From the NCBI RefSeq assembly GCF_900601905.1, contig NZ_UWFA01000475.1, forward strand, positions 248,001 through 312,000: DNA of 64,000 nt, written 5' to 3'. The position numbers were made by a program, and so were the translations under genes. This document shows positions 25,043 to 33,693 of this stretch, piece after piece. A model generated the notes under the pieces. The model ran no database searches and had not been told where the DNA came from. It worked only from the letters and a program-made list of their open reading frames with translations. Numbering within the stretch: the stretch's first letter is position 1; every line of letters begins with the position of its first letter. This DNA comes from Pseudomonas viridiflava. Its GTDB lineage: Bacteria > Pseudomonadota > Gammaproteobacteria > Pseudomonadales > Pseudomonadaceae.

Positions 25043-25693
25043 GTGGCCCGTTCCAAGACAAGCCATAACTGGCTCAAAGAACACTTCGACGACAAATACG
25101 TCAAAATGGCGCAAAAGGACGGCTACCGTTCACGCGCCAGCTACAAACTCCTGGAGATCCAGGAAAAGGACAAAATCATCCGTCCGGGCATGACCGTGAT
25201 CGACCTTGGTGCTGCGCCGGGTGGCTGGTCGCAGGTGACCAGCCGTCTGATTGGCGGTCAGGGTCGTCTGATTGCGTCCGATATCCTGGAAATGGACAGC
25301 ATCCCGGATGTGACCTTCATTCAGGGCGACTTCACCGAGGATGCAGTGCTGGCCCAGATTCTGGACGCCGTCGGTAATACACAGGTAGACCTTGTGATTT
25401 CCGATATGGCCCCCAATATGAGTGGACTGAGCGCTGTCGATATGCCGCGAGCAATGTTTCTTTGCGAGTTGGCACTCGACCTCGCCGGACGTGTTTTGCG
25501 TCCAGGTGGTGATTTTTTGATCAAGGTCTTCCAGGGTGAAGGCTTCGATACCTACCACAAGGACATCCGCAAACTGTTCGACAAGGTGCAGATGCGCAAG
25601 CCGTTATCGTCACGTGATCGTTCCCGTGAGCAGTATCTACTGGGTCGTGGCTTCAAGGGCATTGATGGCTCGGAGAGCATCGAGCGTTTCTGA
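25043..25693 (+). CDS. rlmE: 23S rRNA 2'-O-methyltransferase RlmE (FtsJ)
   Basis: RlmE methylates the 2'-OH of U2552 in the A-loop of 23S rRNA. The 216-residue protein has the SAM motif DLGAAPGGWSQ and the catalytic K-D-K-E tetrad context (YKLLEI, SDMAPN, FLIKVFQGEG). The start is GTG 25043 (VARSKTSHNW), preceded by GAGG; an upstream TTG four codons earlier is less likely. ftsH follows after 182 bases, the same order as E. coli. Confidence 0.95.
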   Translation: MARSKTSHNWLKEHFDDKYVKMAQKDGYRSRASYKLLEIQEKDKIIRPGMTVIDLGAAPGGWSQVTSRLIGGQGRLIASDILEMDSIPDVTFIQGDFTEDAVLAQILDAVGNTQVDLVISDMAPNMSGLSAVDMPRAMFLCELALDLAGRVLRPGGDFLIKVFQGEGFDTYHKDIRKLFDKVQMRKPLSSRDRSREQYLLGRGFKGIDGSESIERF

Positions 25694-25875
25694 TTGCAGG
25701 CGATAGATTTATTTAAATGGCCTGTCGATGCAGCATCACCGAGCATCGTGTAGTCAAAGTTTCACAAAGGGTTACAGACGGCGCCTGCCACATCTGTAAC
25801 ATCTGTAGTAAGTTAGGCCGGTGAATATCATGCGAGGCACGCTCCTGCGTGGAGCTTGCTTCAGAGGGTAGCTAA

Positions 25876-27798
25876 TTGAACGATATGGCAAAGAATTTGA
25901 TCCTGTGGTTGATCATCGCGGCTGTCCTTGTGACGGTGATGAACAACTTCTCCAGCCCGAACGAGCCGCAGACCCTCAACTACTCTGAGTTCATCCAGCA
26001 GGTCAAGGATGGCAAGGTCGAGAAAGTTGCTGTCGATGGTTACGTCATCACGGGCAAGCGCAGCGATGGCGACAGCTTCAAGACCATCCGTCCGGCCATT
26101 CAGGACAACGGTCTGATCGGTGACCTGGTTGATAACAACGTGGTCGTCGAGGGCAAGCAGCCTGAACAACAGAGCATCTGGACTCAGCTGCTGGTGGCGA
26201 GCTTCCCGATCCTGGTGATCATTGCCGTGTTCATGTTCTTCATGCGCCAGATGCAAGGTGGTGCGGGAGGCAAAGGCGGGCCGATGAGTTTCGGCAAGAG
26301 CAAGGCGCGCCTGCTTTCCGAAGATCAGGTCAAGACGACTCTGGCAGACGTCGCCGGTTGTGACGAAGCCAAGGAAGAAGTGGGCGAGCTGGTGGAGTTT
26401 CTTCGCGACCCGGGCAAGTTCCAGCGTCTGGGCGGCCGCATTCCTCGCGGCGTTCTGATGGTGGGCCCGCCGGGTACCGGTAAGACCTTGCTGGCCAAGG
26501 CGATCGCTGGCGAAGCCAAGGTCCCGTTCTTCACGATTTCCGGTTCCGACTTTGTTGAAATGTTCGTGGGTGTTGGCGCAAGCCGCGTCCGTGACATGTT
26601 CGAGCAAGCCAAGAAGCACGCGCCATGCATCATCTTCATTGACGAAATCGACGCAGTTGGTCGCCATCGTGGCGCTGGCATGGGCGGTGGTCATGACGAG
26701 CGTGAGCAGACTCTCAACCAGTTGCTGGTCGAGATGGATGGTTTCGAGATGAATGACGGCATCATCGTCATCGCTGCAACCAACCGTCCGGACGTGCTGG
26801 ACCCTGCATTGCTGCGTCCGGGTCGCTTTGACCGTCAGGTCGTAGTAGGTCTGCCAGACATTCGTGGTCGTGAGCAGATTCTCAAGGTTCACATGCGCAA
26901 AGTGCCAATGGGTGACGACGTCAATCCAGGCGTGATTGCTCGTGGTACGCCGGGCTTTTCCGGTGCCGACCTGGCCAACCTGGTCAACGAAGCCTCGCTA
27001 TTTGCGGCTCGTACCGGCAAGCGTATCGTCGAGATGAAAGAGTTCGAACTCGCAAAAGACAAGATCATGATGGGCGCCGAGCGCAAATCGATGGTCATGT
27101 CCGAGAAAGAAAAGCGCAACACGGCTTATCACGAAGCGGGTCACGCCATTGTCGGTCGGGTAGTGCCTGAGCATGATCCGGTCTACAAAGTGTCGATCAT
27201 TCCACGTGGTCGTGCGCTGGGTGTGACCATGTTCCTTCCTGAGGAAGATCGGTACAGCCTGTCCAAGCGGGCACTGATCAGCCAGATCTGCTCTCTTTAT
27301 GGCGGTCGTATTGCCGAAGAGATGACCTTGGGCTTCGACGGTGTCACCACGGGTGCGTCCAACGACATCATGCGGGCCAGCCAGATTGCACGGAACATGG
27401 TCACCAAATGGGGCCTGTCCGAGAAGCTCGGTCCGCTGTTGTACGGCGAAGATGAAGACCAGAGCTACCTGGGTCGTGGCGGCGGTGGTTCGAGCAGCGG
27501 TCTGTCGGCAGATACCTCTCGCCTGATCGACTCCGAGGTTCGCAGCATCATTGACCAGTGCTACGGCACCGCGAAACAGATCCTGACGGACAATCGTGAA
27601 AAGCTCGACGCGATGGCGGATGCGTTGATGAAATACGAAACCATTGATGCCGAGCAGATCGACGACATCATGGCTGGTCGTGCTCCACGCGAGCCGCGTG
27701 ATTGGGAAGGTGGTGGTTCGGGTACGCCTGGCGCGCCTGTAACGCCTCCGGATGTGCGTCCGGAAACCCCGATCGGCGGTCCAGCTGCTGAACACTAA
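25876..27798 (+). CDS. ftsH: ATP-dependent zinc metalloprotease FtsH
   Basis: Inner-membrane AAA+ protease that removes misfolded membrane proteins and regulators such as sigma-32 and LpxC. The 640-residue chain has two transmembrane helices (about 8-26 and 103-122) around a periplasmic domain, Walker A GPPGTGKT, Walker B FIDEID, and the zinc motif HEAGH. The start is probably TTG 25876, which is seven bases after GAGGG; ATG 25885 is in frame but 16 bases away. The C-terminal tail is Gly/Pro-rich. folP and glmM follow, an old conserved order. Confidence 0.97.
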   Translation: MNDMAKNLILWLIIAAVLVTVMNNFSSPNEPQTLNYSEFIQQVKDGKVEKVAVDGYVITGKRSDGDSFKTIRPAIQDNGLIGDLVDNNVVVEGKQPEQQSIWTQLLVASFPILVIIAVFMFFMRQMQGGAGGKGGPMSFGKSKARLLSEDQVKTTLADVAGCDEAKEEVGELVEFLRDPGKFQRLGGRIPRGVLMVGPPGTGKTLLAKAIAGEAKVPFFTISGSDFVEMFVGVGASRVRDMFEQAKKHAPCIIFIDEIDAVGRHRGAGMGGGHDEREQTLNQLLVEMDGFEMNDGIIVIAATNRPDVLDPALLRPGRFDRQVVVGLPDIRGREQILKVHMRKVPMGDDVNPGVIARGTPGFSGADLANLVNEASLFAARTGKRIVEMKEFELAKDKIMMGAERKSMVMSEKEKRNTAYHEAGHAIVGRVVPEHDPVYKVSIIPRGRALGVTMFLPEEDRYSLSKRALISQICSLYGGRIAEEMTLGFDGVTTGASNDIMRASQIARNMVTKWGLSEKLGPLLYGEDEDQSYLGRGGGGSSSGLSADTSRLIDSEVRSIIDQCYGTAKQILTDNREKLDAMADALMKYETIDAEQIDDIMAGRAPREPRDWEGGGSGTPGAPVTPPDVRPETPIGGPAAEH

Positions 27799-27806
27799 GG
27801 CCTGAC

Positions 27807-28658
27807 ATGACTTCTGCGCTGTACCCGACCCGGTTGCCTTGCGGCAACCGGGTTCTTGATTTGGCCCATACGCATGTTATGGGCATTCTCAACGCCACTC
27901 CTGACTCCTTCTCTGATGGTGGACGCTATACGCGCCTGGATGACGCCCTGCGCCATGCACAGGCGATGGTTGCCGCTGGCGCTACGCTAATCGATGTCGG
28001 TGGTGAGTCAACTCGCCCCGGTGCGCGGGCAGTCAGTCCTGATGAAGAGCTTGAACGGGTTGCTCCTGTTGTCGAGGCGTTGAGTCGCGAGCTTGATGTC
28101 ATTATCTCGGTCGATACCTCCACGCCAATCGTGATCAGCGAAACAGCGCGCCTCGGTGCAGGGCTGATCAATGACGTGCGCTCGTTGCGCAGAGAAGGCG
28201 CGTTGCAGGCTGCTGCGGCGACCGGTCTCCCGGTGTGCCTCATGCACATGCTTGGCGAGCCTGGTGACATGCAGGACAATCCTCACTACCAAAACCTGCT
28301 GGGCGAGGTCAGTGAGTTCCTGCGTGAACGCATGCAGCAATGCGTAGCGGCGGGCATTCCCGTTGAACGAATCATTCTTGATCCGGGCTTTGGCTTCGCC
28401 AAGAGCCTCGACCATAATTTGAGTCTGTTCAAGCATATGCAGGAGTTGCACGCGCTGGGGCGTCCGCTATTGGTTGGCGTCTCGCGAAAGAGCATGATTG
28501 GTGGCGCGCTGGGACGCCCTGTCGGCGAACGTCTTTATGGTGGTCTGGCGCTTGCTGCAATGGCGATGACCAAAGGCGCAAAAATTCTGCGTGTGCACGA
28601 TGTCGCCGAAACGGTTGATGTCGTGCGCATGATTGCCGCCGTTGAAGCGGCGCAGTAA
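27807..28658 (+). CDS. folP: Dihydropteroate synthase
   Basis: FolP joins p-aminobenzoate to dihydropterin pyrophosphate in folate synthesis and is the target of sulfonamides. The 283-residue TIM barrel has both signatures: GILNATPDSFSDGG (about 30-43) and the DVGGESTRPGA loop. The later GVSRKSMIGG segment holds the conserved Ser-Arg-Lys of the pABA/pterin site. It begins eight bases after ftsH. Confidence 0.97.
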   Translation: MTSALYPTRLPCGNRVLDLAHTHVMGILNATPDSFSDGGRYTRLDDALRHAQAMVAAGATLIDVGGESTRPGARAVSPDEELERVAPVVEALSRELDVIISVDTSTPIVISETARLGAGLINDVRSLRREGALQAAAATGLPVCLMHMLGEPGDMQDNPHYQNLLGEVSEFLRERMQQCVAAGIPVERIILDPGFGFAKSLDHNLSLFKHMQELHALGRPLLVGVSRKSMIGGALGRPVGERLYGGLALAAMAMTKGAKILRVHDVAETVDVVRMIAAVEAAQ

Positions 28659-28673
28659 GAACACGGAGCACAC

Positions 28674-30014
28674 ATGACTACAAAAAAATATTTCGGTACC
28701 GATGGTATCCGCGGTCGAGTGGGTCAATTCCCGATCACTCCCGAATTCATGCTCAAGCTGGGCTGGGCTGCAGGTATGGCATTCCGGCGGTTGGGCGCCT
28801 GCCGCATTCTGGTCGGCAAGGACACCCGGATTTCCGGCTACATGTTTGAATCCGCGCTTGAAGCCGGGCTTTCAGCAGCTGGCGCGGATGTGATGCTGTT
28901 AGGTCCGATGCCGACGCCGGCCATTGCGTATCTGACCCGCACGTTCCACGCCGAAGCCGGGATCGTGATCAGTGCGTCGCATAACCCGCACTACGATAAC
29001 GGCATTAAGTTCTTCTCCGGCCAGGGCACCAAGCTGCCTGACGAAATCGAGCTGATGATCGAGGAACTGATGGATGCTCCGATGACCGTGGTCGAGTCGG
29101 AGAAGCTGGGCAAGGTTTCGCGCATCAATGATGCAGCGGGCCGCTACATCGAATTTTGCAAAAGCAGCGTGCCGACCAGCACCGACTTCGCTGGCCTGAA
29201 ACTGGTCGTCGATTGTGCCCATGGCGCGACCTATAAAGTGGCGCCCAACGTTTTTCGTGAGCTGGGTGCCCAGGTGACCGTCCTGTCGGCGCAACCAGAT
29301 GGGCTCAACATCAACGAAAACTGTGGCTCCACGCACATGGGCGCGCTGCAGGCAGCGGTGCTGGCCGGGCATGCGGATCTCGGCATCGGCTTTGATGGCG
29401 ATGGCGACCGGGTGTTGATGGTTGATCACACCGGTGCAGTGGTCGATGGCGACGAATTGCTGTTCATCATTGCTCGCGATCTTCATGCGCGGGGTCGCCT
29501 GCAGGGCGGCGTTGTTGGCACCCTGATGAGCAATCTGGGTCTTGAACTGGCCCTGGCTGATCTTGATATACCGTTCGTGCGGGCCAATGTGGGTGACCGG
29601 TATGTCATTGCCGAGCTGCTGGAACGCAATTGGCAGGTCGGTGGCGAGAACTCCGGCCATGTGGTCTGCTTCCAGCACACCACCACGGGTGATGCGATCA
29701 TCGCCGCGCTACAGGTTCTGCTCGCGCTGCGCCGCAGTGGCGAGAGTCTCGCGCAGGCGCGGCAGGCATTGCGTAAATGCCCGCAGGTGTTGATCAATGT
29801 CCGGTTCTCCGGCGGTGTTGATCCTGTTACCCATCCCGCTGTTCAGGAGGCTTGCGAGCGTGTAACCCAGGCAATGGCCGGTCGCGGTCGCGTGCTGCTG
29901 CGCAAATCCGGCACCGAGCCGCTGGTTCGGGTGATGGTCGAAGGTGAGGATGAAGTTCAGGTTCGGGGCTATGCCGAAGAGCTGGCGAAACTGGTTGCTG
30001 AAGTTTGCGCCTGA
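28674..30014 (+). CDS. glmM: Phosphoglucosamine mutase
   Basis: GlmM converts glucosamine-6-phosphate to glucosamine-1-phosphate for UDP-GlcNAc, needed for peptidoglycan and lipopolysaccharide. The 446-residue protein has the phosphorylated Ser102 in SASHNPHYDNG, the metal loop DGDGDR, and the sugar-binding GGENSGH. Length is typical. It lies 15 bases after folP and upstream of tpiA-secG. Confidence 0.97.
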   Translation: MTTKKYFGTDGIRGRVGQFPITPEFMLKLGWAAGMAFRRLGACRILVGKDTRISGYMFESALEAGLSAAGADVMLLGPMPTPAIAYLTRTFHAEAGIVISASHNPHYDNGIKFFSGQGTKLPDEIELMIEELMDAPMTVVESEKLGKVSRINDAAGRYIEFCKSSVPTSTDFAGLKLVVDCAHGATYKVAPNVFRELGAQVTVLSAQPDGLNINENCGSTHMGALQAAVLAGHADLGIGFDGDGDRVLMVDHTGAVVDGDELLFIIARDLHARGRLQGGVVGTLMSNLGLELALADLDIPFVRANVGDRYVIAELLERNWQVGGENSGHVVCFQHTTTGDAIIAALQVLLALRRSGESLAQARQALRKCPQVLINVRFSGGVDPVTHPAVQEACERVTQAMAGRGRVLLRKSGTEPLVRVMVEGEDEVQVRGYAEELAKLVAEVCA

Positions 30015-30080
30015 TTTCGGCTTGCCAGTGTTGAAAGTGTTGGGTAACATCTGCGCCCACTTTGACCGACGAGGTACAGC

Positions 30081-30836
30081 ATGCGTCGCCCTATGGTAGC
30101 TGGTAACTGGAAGATGCACGGTACCCGCGCCAGCGTCGCTGAGCTGATCGAGGGCCTTGGTCATCAGGTCCTCCCTGGCGGTGTTGATGTGGCGGTATTT
30201 CCGTCAAGCCTGCATATCAATCTTGTGATTGAAGGTTTGCAGGGTAAATCGATTGCGGTCGGTGCGCAGGATTGCGCGCACCAGGCAGAGCAGGGTGCGT
30301 TGACCGGTGAGGTGTCTCCTGGTCAGCTGGCCGATGCAGGCTGCAAGCTGGTCCTTGTGGGTCATTCGGAACGTCGCCTGATCATGGGCGAGAGTGACGA
30401 TGCACTGATCCGCAAGTTCGCAGCGGCGCAGGCAAGCGGTTTGACGCCGGTGCTGTGCATCGGTGAGACCCTTGAAGAGCGTGAAGCCGGTAAGACGCTT
30501 GAGGTTGTCGGGCAGCAGCTCGATAGCATCATCGCTGAGCTGGGCATCGAAGCCTTCGTCAATGCAGTAATCGCTTACGAGCCGGTCTGGGCCATTGGTA
30601 CCGGGCTGACGGCTTCGCCTCAACAGGCGCAGGACGTGCACGCAGCTATTCGTGCGCAGTTGGCGAAAGAGAATGCTGAGGTCGCGCAAGGTGTGCGGCT
30701 TCTTTATGGCGGCAGCGTGAAGGCGGCCAATGCGGTCGAACTGTTCGGCATGCCGGATATCGATGGAGGCCTCATTGGTGGCGCCTCCCTGAATGCAGCT
30801 GAGTTCGGTGCGATCTGTCGCGCCGCGGGAAACTGA
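30081..30836 (+). CDS. tpiA: Triosephosphate isomerase
   Basis: TpiA interconverts dihydroxyacetone phosphate and glyceraldehyde-3-phosphate. The 251-residue barrel has the Lys of GNWKMHG, the His of GHSERR and the catalytic Glu of AYEPVWAIGTG. It is separated by four bases from secG, so the two are surely one transcript. Confidence 0.97.
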   Translation: MRRPMVAGNWKMHGTRASVAELIEGLGHQVLPGGVDVAVFPSSLHINLVIEGLQGKSIAVGAQDCAHQAEQGALTGEVSPGQLADAGCKLVLVGHSERRLIMGESDDALIRKFAAAQASGLTPVLCIGETLEEREAGKTLEVVGQQLDSIIAELGIEAFVNAVIAYEPVWAIGTGLTASPQQAQDVHAAIRAQLAKENAEVAQGVRLLYGGSVKAANAVELFGMPDIDGGLIGGASLNAAEFGAICRAAGN

Positions 30837-30840
30837 GAAA

Positions 30841-31221
30841 ATGCTGGAAACAGTCGTAGTCGTTTTTCATCTGTTGGCCGCTCTGGGCGTTGTCGCTCTG
30901 GTATTGCTGCAGCAGGGTAAAGGTGCGGACGCTGGTGCGTCGTTCGGAGCAGGTGCATCAAATACTGTCTTCGGAAGCCAAGGTTCCTCTACCTTTCTGA
31001 GTAAGTTTACTGGTATACTCGCCGCAGCTTTTTTCATAACCAGCTTGGGGTTAGGTTACTTTGCTAAAGAGAAAGCTCATGGGCTGACTCAAGCAGGTTT
31101 GCCAGATCCAGCAGTCATGGAAGTCAAGCAAAAACCGGCAGCAGATGATGTTCCGGTGCTCGAAGGGCAAAAGCCAGCTGTTGTTCCAGCTGACGTACCT
31201 CAAGCTCCAGAGCAGAAGTAA
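30841..31221 (+). CDS. secG: Preprotein translocase subunit SecG
   Basis: A small inner-membrane part of the SecYEG channel that assists SecA-driven export. The 126-residue protein has two transmembrane helices (about 3-22 and 55-74) joined by the conserved LQQGKGADAGASFGAGAS loop, then a hydrophilic tail rich in Pro, Val and Lys. ATG 30841 is the family start; the longer frame overlaps tpiA. tRNA-Leu follows, as in E. coli (secG-leuU). Confidence 0.95.
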   Translation: MLETVVVVFHLLAALGVVALVLLQQGKGADAGASFGAGASNTVFGSQGSSTFLSKFTGILAAAFFITSLGLGYFAKEKAHGLTQAGLPDPAVMEVKQKPAADDVPVLEGQKPAVVPADVPQAPEQK

Positions 31222-31267
31222 GGTTTCAACAGGCAGTGATGTTCGAGGCTGTCAAAAGAGTTGTATT

Positions 31268-31353
31268 GCCGAGGTGGTGGAATTGGTAGACACGCAACCT
31301 TGAGGTGGTTGTGCCCATAGGGTGTAGGGGTTCGAGTCCCCTTCTCGGTACCA
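31268..31353 (+). tRNA. tRNA-Leu (GAG)
   Basis: An 86-base class II tRNA from GCCGAGG to GGTACCA. The anticodon loop TTGAGGT between CAACC and GGTTG gives anticodon GAG. The long variable arm, GGTTCGAGTCC T-arm and encoded CCA are all present. Confidence 0.97.
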
Positions 31354-31363
31354 ATTGTCAAGG

Positions 31364-31388
31364 CAGCCCGCATTAGCGGGCTTTCTTG
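31364..31388 (+). terminator. Hairpin after tRNA-Leu
   Basis: AGCCCGC and GCGGGCT form a stem with an ATTA loop followed by TTCTTG; a moderate intrinsic terminator between the two tRNA genes. Confidence 0.65.
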
Positions 31389-31448
31389 TAGGTGGATGTT
31401 GGATTGACCCTGCAAGGGATCAGTCGTATACTTACGCCCCAGCTTTGT

Positions 31449-31525
<77 letters not shown>

Positions 31526-31534
31526 GTTTTAGCG

Positions 31535-31558
31535 GAGCCCCTTTTCAGGGGCTTTTTG
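31535..31558 (+). terminator. Terminator after tRNA-fMet
   Basis: AGCCCC and GGGGCT form a stem with the loop TTTTCA, followed by TTTTTGTT. In E. coli some transcription reads through the equivalent site into rimP-nusA. Confidence 0.8.
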
Positions 31559-31666
31559 TTAGCTGGACACTTTCAACGCCGCTGTTCTACGGCGTTTTCA
31601 AGGATGGGCGTTTCGCCCATTTTTTTATTTTGCAAAGCATGCACATACATGCACGAGGGGGTTCAG

Positions 31667-32125
31667 GTGTCGAGCAAGCTAGAAGAGTTGCAGGCCTTGC
31701 TGGCCCCGGTGGTCGTGGCCCTGGGCTATGAATGCTGGGGTATTGAGTTTTCGGCTCAAGGTCGCCACTCAATGTTGCGCGTTTATATCGATAAAGAGGG
31801 CGGTGTGCTGGTGGACGACTGCGCCATTGTCAGCCGTCAGATCAGCGGTGTCTTGGATGTTGAAGATCCGATTTCCGTTGAGTACACCCTCGAAGTTTCC
31901 TCGCCTGGCATGGAACGCCCACTGTTCACTCTTGAGCAGTTCGCAAAATTTGCCGGTGAACAAGTGAAGATCAAGCTGCGCTCGCCTTTCGAAGGACGAC
32001 GCAACTTTCAGGGCCTTCTACGTGGTGTAGAAGAGCAGGACATCGTGGTGCAGGTTGAAGACCATGAGTTCCTGCTGCCGATCGATATGATCGACAAGGC
32101 CAACATTATTCCCACGTTTGACTGA
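31667..32125 (+). CDS. rimP: Ribosome maturation factor RimP
   Basis: RimP binds free 30S subunits and helps assembly. The 152-residue product starts at GTG 31667 (VSSKLEELQALLAP), with GAGGGGG six bases upstream; the frame is open further 5' but that part runs through the fMet terminator and is not coding. Seen: GYECWGIEFSAQGRHSMLRVY, the LEVSSPGMERPL motif, and the C-terminal Sm-like fold. It is the first gene of the rimP-nusA-infB-rbfA-truB-rpsO-pnp cluster. Confidence 0.95.
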   Translation: MSSKLEELQALLAPVVVALGYECWGIEFSAQGRHSMLRVYIDKEGGVLVDDCAIVSRQISGVLDVEDPISVEYTLEVSSPGMERPLFTLEQFAKFAGEQVKIKLRSPFEGRRNFQGLLRGVEEQDIVVQVEDHEFLLPIDMIDKANIIPTFD

Positions 32126-32184
32126 TACGTGCCAAATACTGCGGATCCCGCGGATCCAATGGCTTGCGAAAGGCGAGGCGTACG

Positions 32185-33666
32185 ATGAGCAAAGAAGTAC
32201 TGCTGGTTGTTGAGTCGGTGTCCAATGAAAAGGGCGTTCCGGCAGGAGTGATTTTTGAGGCGCTTGAGTTGGCTCTGGCCACCGCGACGAAAAAACGCTT
32301 TGAAGATGAAGTTGAGCTGCGTGTAGAAATCAATCGTCAGACGGGTAACTACGAGACGTTCCGCCGCTGGACTGTTGTAGAAGACGAAGACCTGGACGAT
32401 CCGGCTTACGAGCTGGCTGTCGATCAGGCTCAAGAAAAGCGTCCAGGCGCTGTAGCTGGCGATCTTATCGAAGAAAAGATCGAGTCGATCGAGTTCGGTC
32501 GTATCGCTGCGCAAACCGCCAAGCAAGTCATTGTGCAGAAGGTTCGCGAAGCCGAGCGTGCGCAAGTAGTTGATGCATACCGCGAGCGTCTGGGCGAAAT
32601 CATCTCCGGTACCGTTAAAAAGGTTACGCGTGACAACGTCATCGTTGACCTTGGCAACAATGCCGAAGCATTGCTGGCTCGTGAAGACATTATTTCCCGC
32701 GAAACCTTCCGTGTAGGCGTTCGTTTGCGCGCGCTGCTGAAGGAAATTCGCACTGAAAACCGTGGCCCTCAGCTGATCCTGTCGCGTACAGCGCCAGAGA
32801 TGCTGATCGAGCTTTTCCGCATTGAAGTGCCGGAAATCGCCGAAGGTCTGATCGAGGTGATGGCTGCCTCTCGTGACCCGGGTTCGCGTGCAAAAATCGC
32901 TGTTCGCTCCAAGGACAAACGAATCGACCCACAAGGCGCCTGCATCGGCATGCGCGGTTCGCGAGTTCAGGCTGTTTCGGGCGAACTGGGTGGCGAGCGA
33001 GTGGATATTGTCCTCTGGGACGACAATCCGGCTCAGTTCGTCATCAATGCGATGTCCCCGGCTGAAGTTGCGGCAATCATCGTTGATGAAGACGCCCATG
33101 CCATGGATATCGCGGTCGGTGCCGACAACCTGGCTCAGGCCATCGGTCGCGGAGGCCAGAACGTGCGTCTGGCCAGCCAGTTGACCGGTTGGACCCTGAA
33201 TGTCATGACCGAATCGGACATCCAGGCCAAGCAGCAAGCAGAGACCGGTGACATTCTGCGCAACTTTATCGAAGAGCTGGAAGTCGATGAAGATCTGGCG
33301 CAGGTGCTGGTTGATGAAGGCTTTACCAGCCTGGAAGAGATTGCCTACGTACCGGTGGAGGAGATGCTCAACATCGACGGCTTTGACGAGGAAACCGTCA
33401 ACGAGCTTCGCGCTCGGGCCAAGGATCGTTTGTTGACCAAAGCCATCGCTACAGAGGAAAAGCTGGCAGACGCCCATCCGGCCGAAGACCTGCTCTCGCT
33501 TGAGGGTATGGACAAGGATCTGGCGATGGAACTGGCGGTGCGCGGCGTAGTTACCCGCGAAGACCTGGCCGAGCAGTCTATTGACGATCTGCTCGACATC
33601 GACGGCATCGACGATATTCGTGCCGGCAAGTTGATCATGGCCGCCCGAGCCCACTGGTTCGAGTAA
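32185..33666 (+). CDS. nusA: Transcription termination/antitermination factor NusA
   Basis: NusA binds RNA polymerase and affects pausing, termination and rRNA antitermination. The 493-residue protein has an N-terminal polymerase-binding domain, an S1 domain (about 135-200), two KH domains (with IDPQGACIGMRGSRVQAVSG and AIGRGGQNVRLA) and two acidic C-terminal repeats (about 365-490). ATG 32185 (MSKEVLLVVESVSNEKGV) is the family start. It lies 59 bases after rimP. Confidence 0.97.
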   Translation: MSKEVLLVVESVSNEKGVPAGVIFEALELALATATKKRFEDEVELRVEINRQTGNYETFRRWTVVEDEDLDDPAYELAVDQAQEKRPGAVAGDLIEEKIESIEFGRIAAQTAKQVIVQKVREAERAQVVDAYRERLGEIISGTVKKVTRDNVIVDLGNNAEALLAREDIISRETFRVGVRLRALLKEIRTENRGPQLILSRTAPEMLIELFRIEVPEIAEGLIEVMAASRDPGSRAKIAVRSKDKRIDPQGACIGMRGSRVQAVSGELGGERVDIVLWDDNPAQFVINAMSPAEVAAIIVDEDAHAMDIAVGADNLAQAIGRGGQNVRLASQLTGWTLNVMTESDIQAKQQAETGDILRNFIEELEVDEDLAQVLVDEGFTSLEEIAYVPVEEMLNIDGFDEETVNELRARAKDRLLTKAIATEEKLADAHPAEDLLSLEGMDKDLAMELAVRGVVTREDLAEQSIDDLLDIDGIDDIRAGKLIMAARAHWFE

Positions 33667-33693
33667 TTAGGCGCGGCCTGAGGAGAGAAGTGC

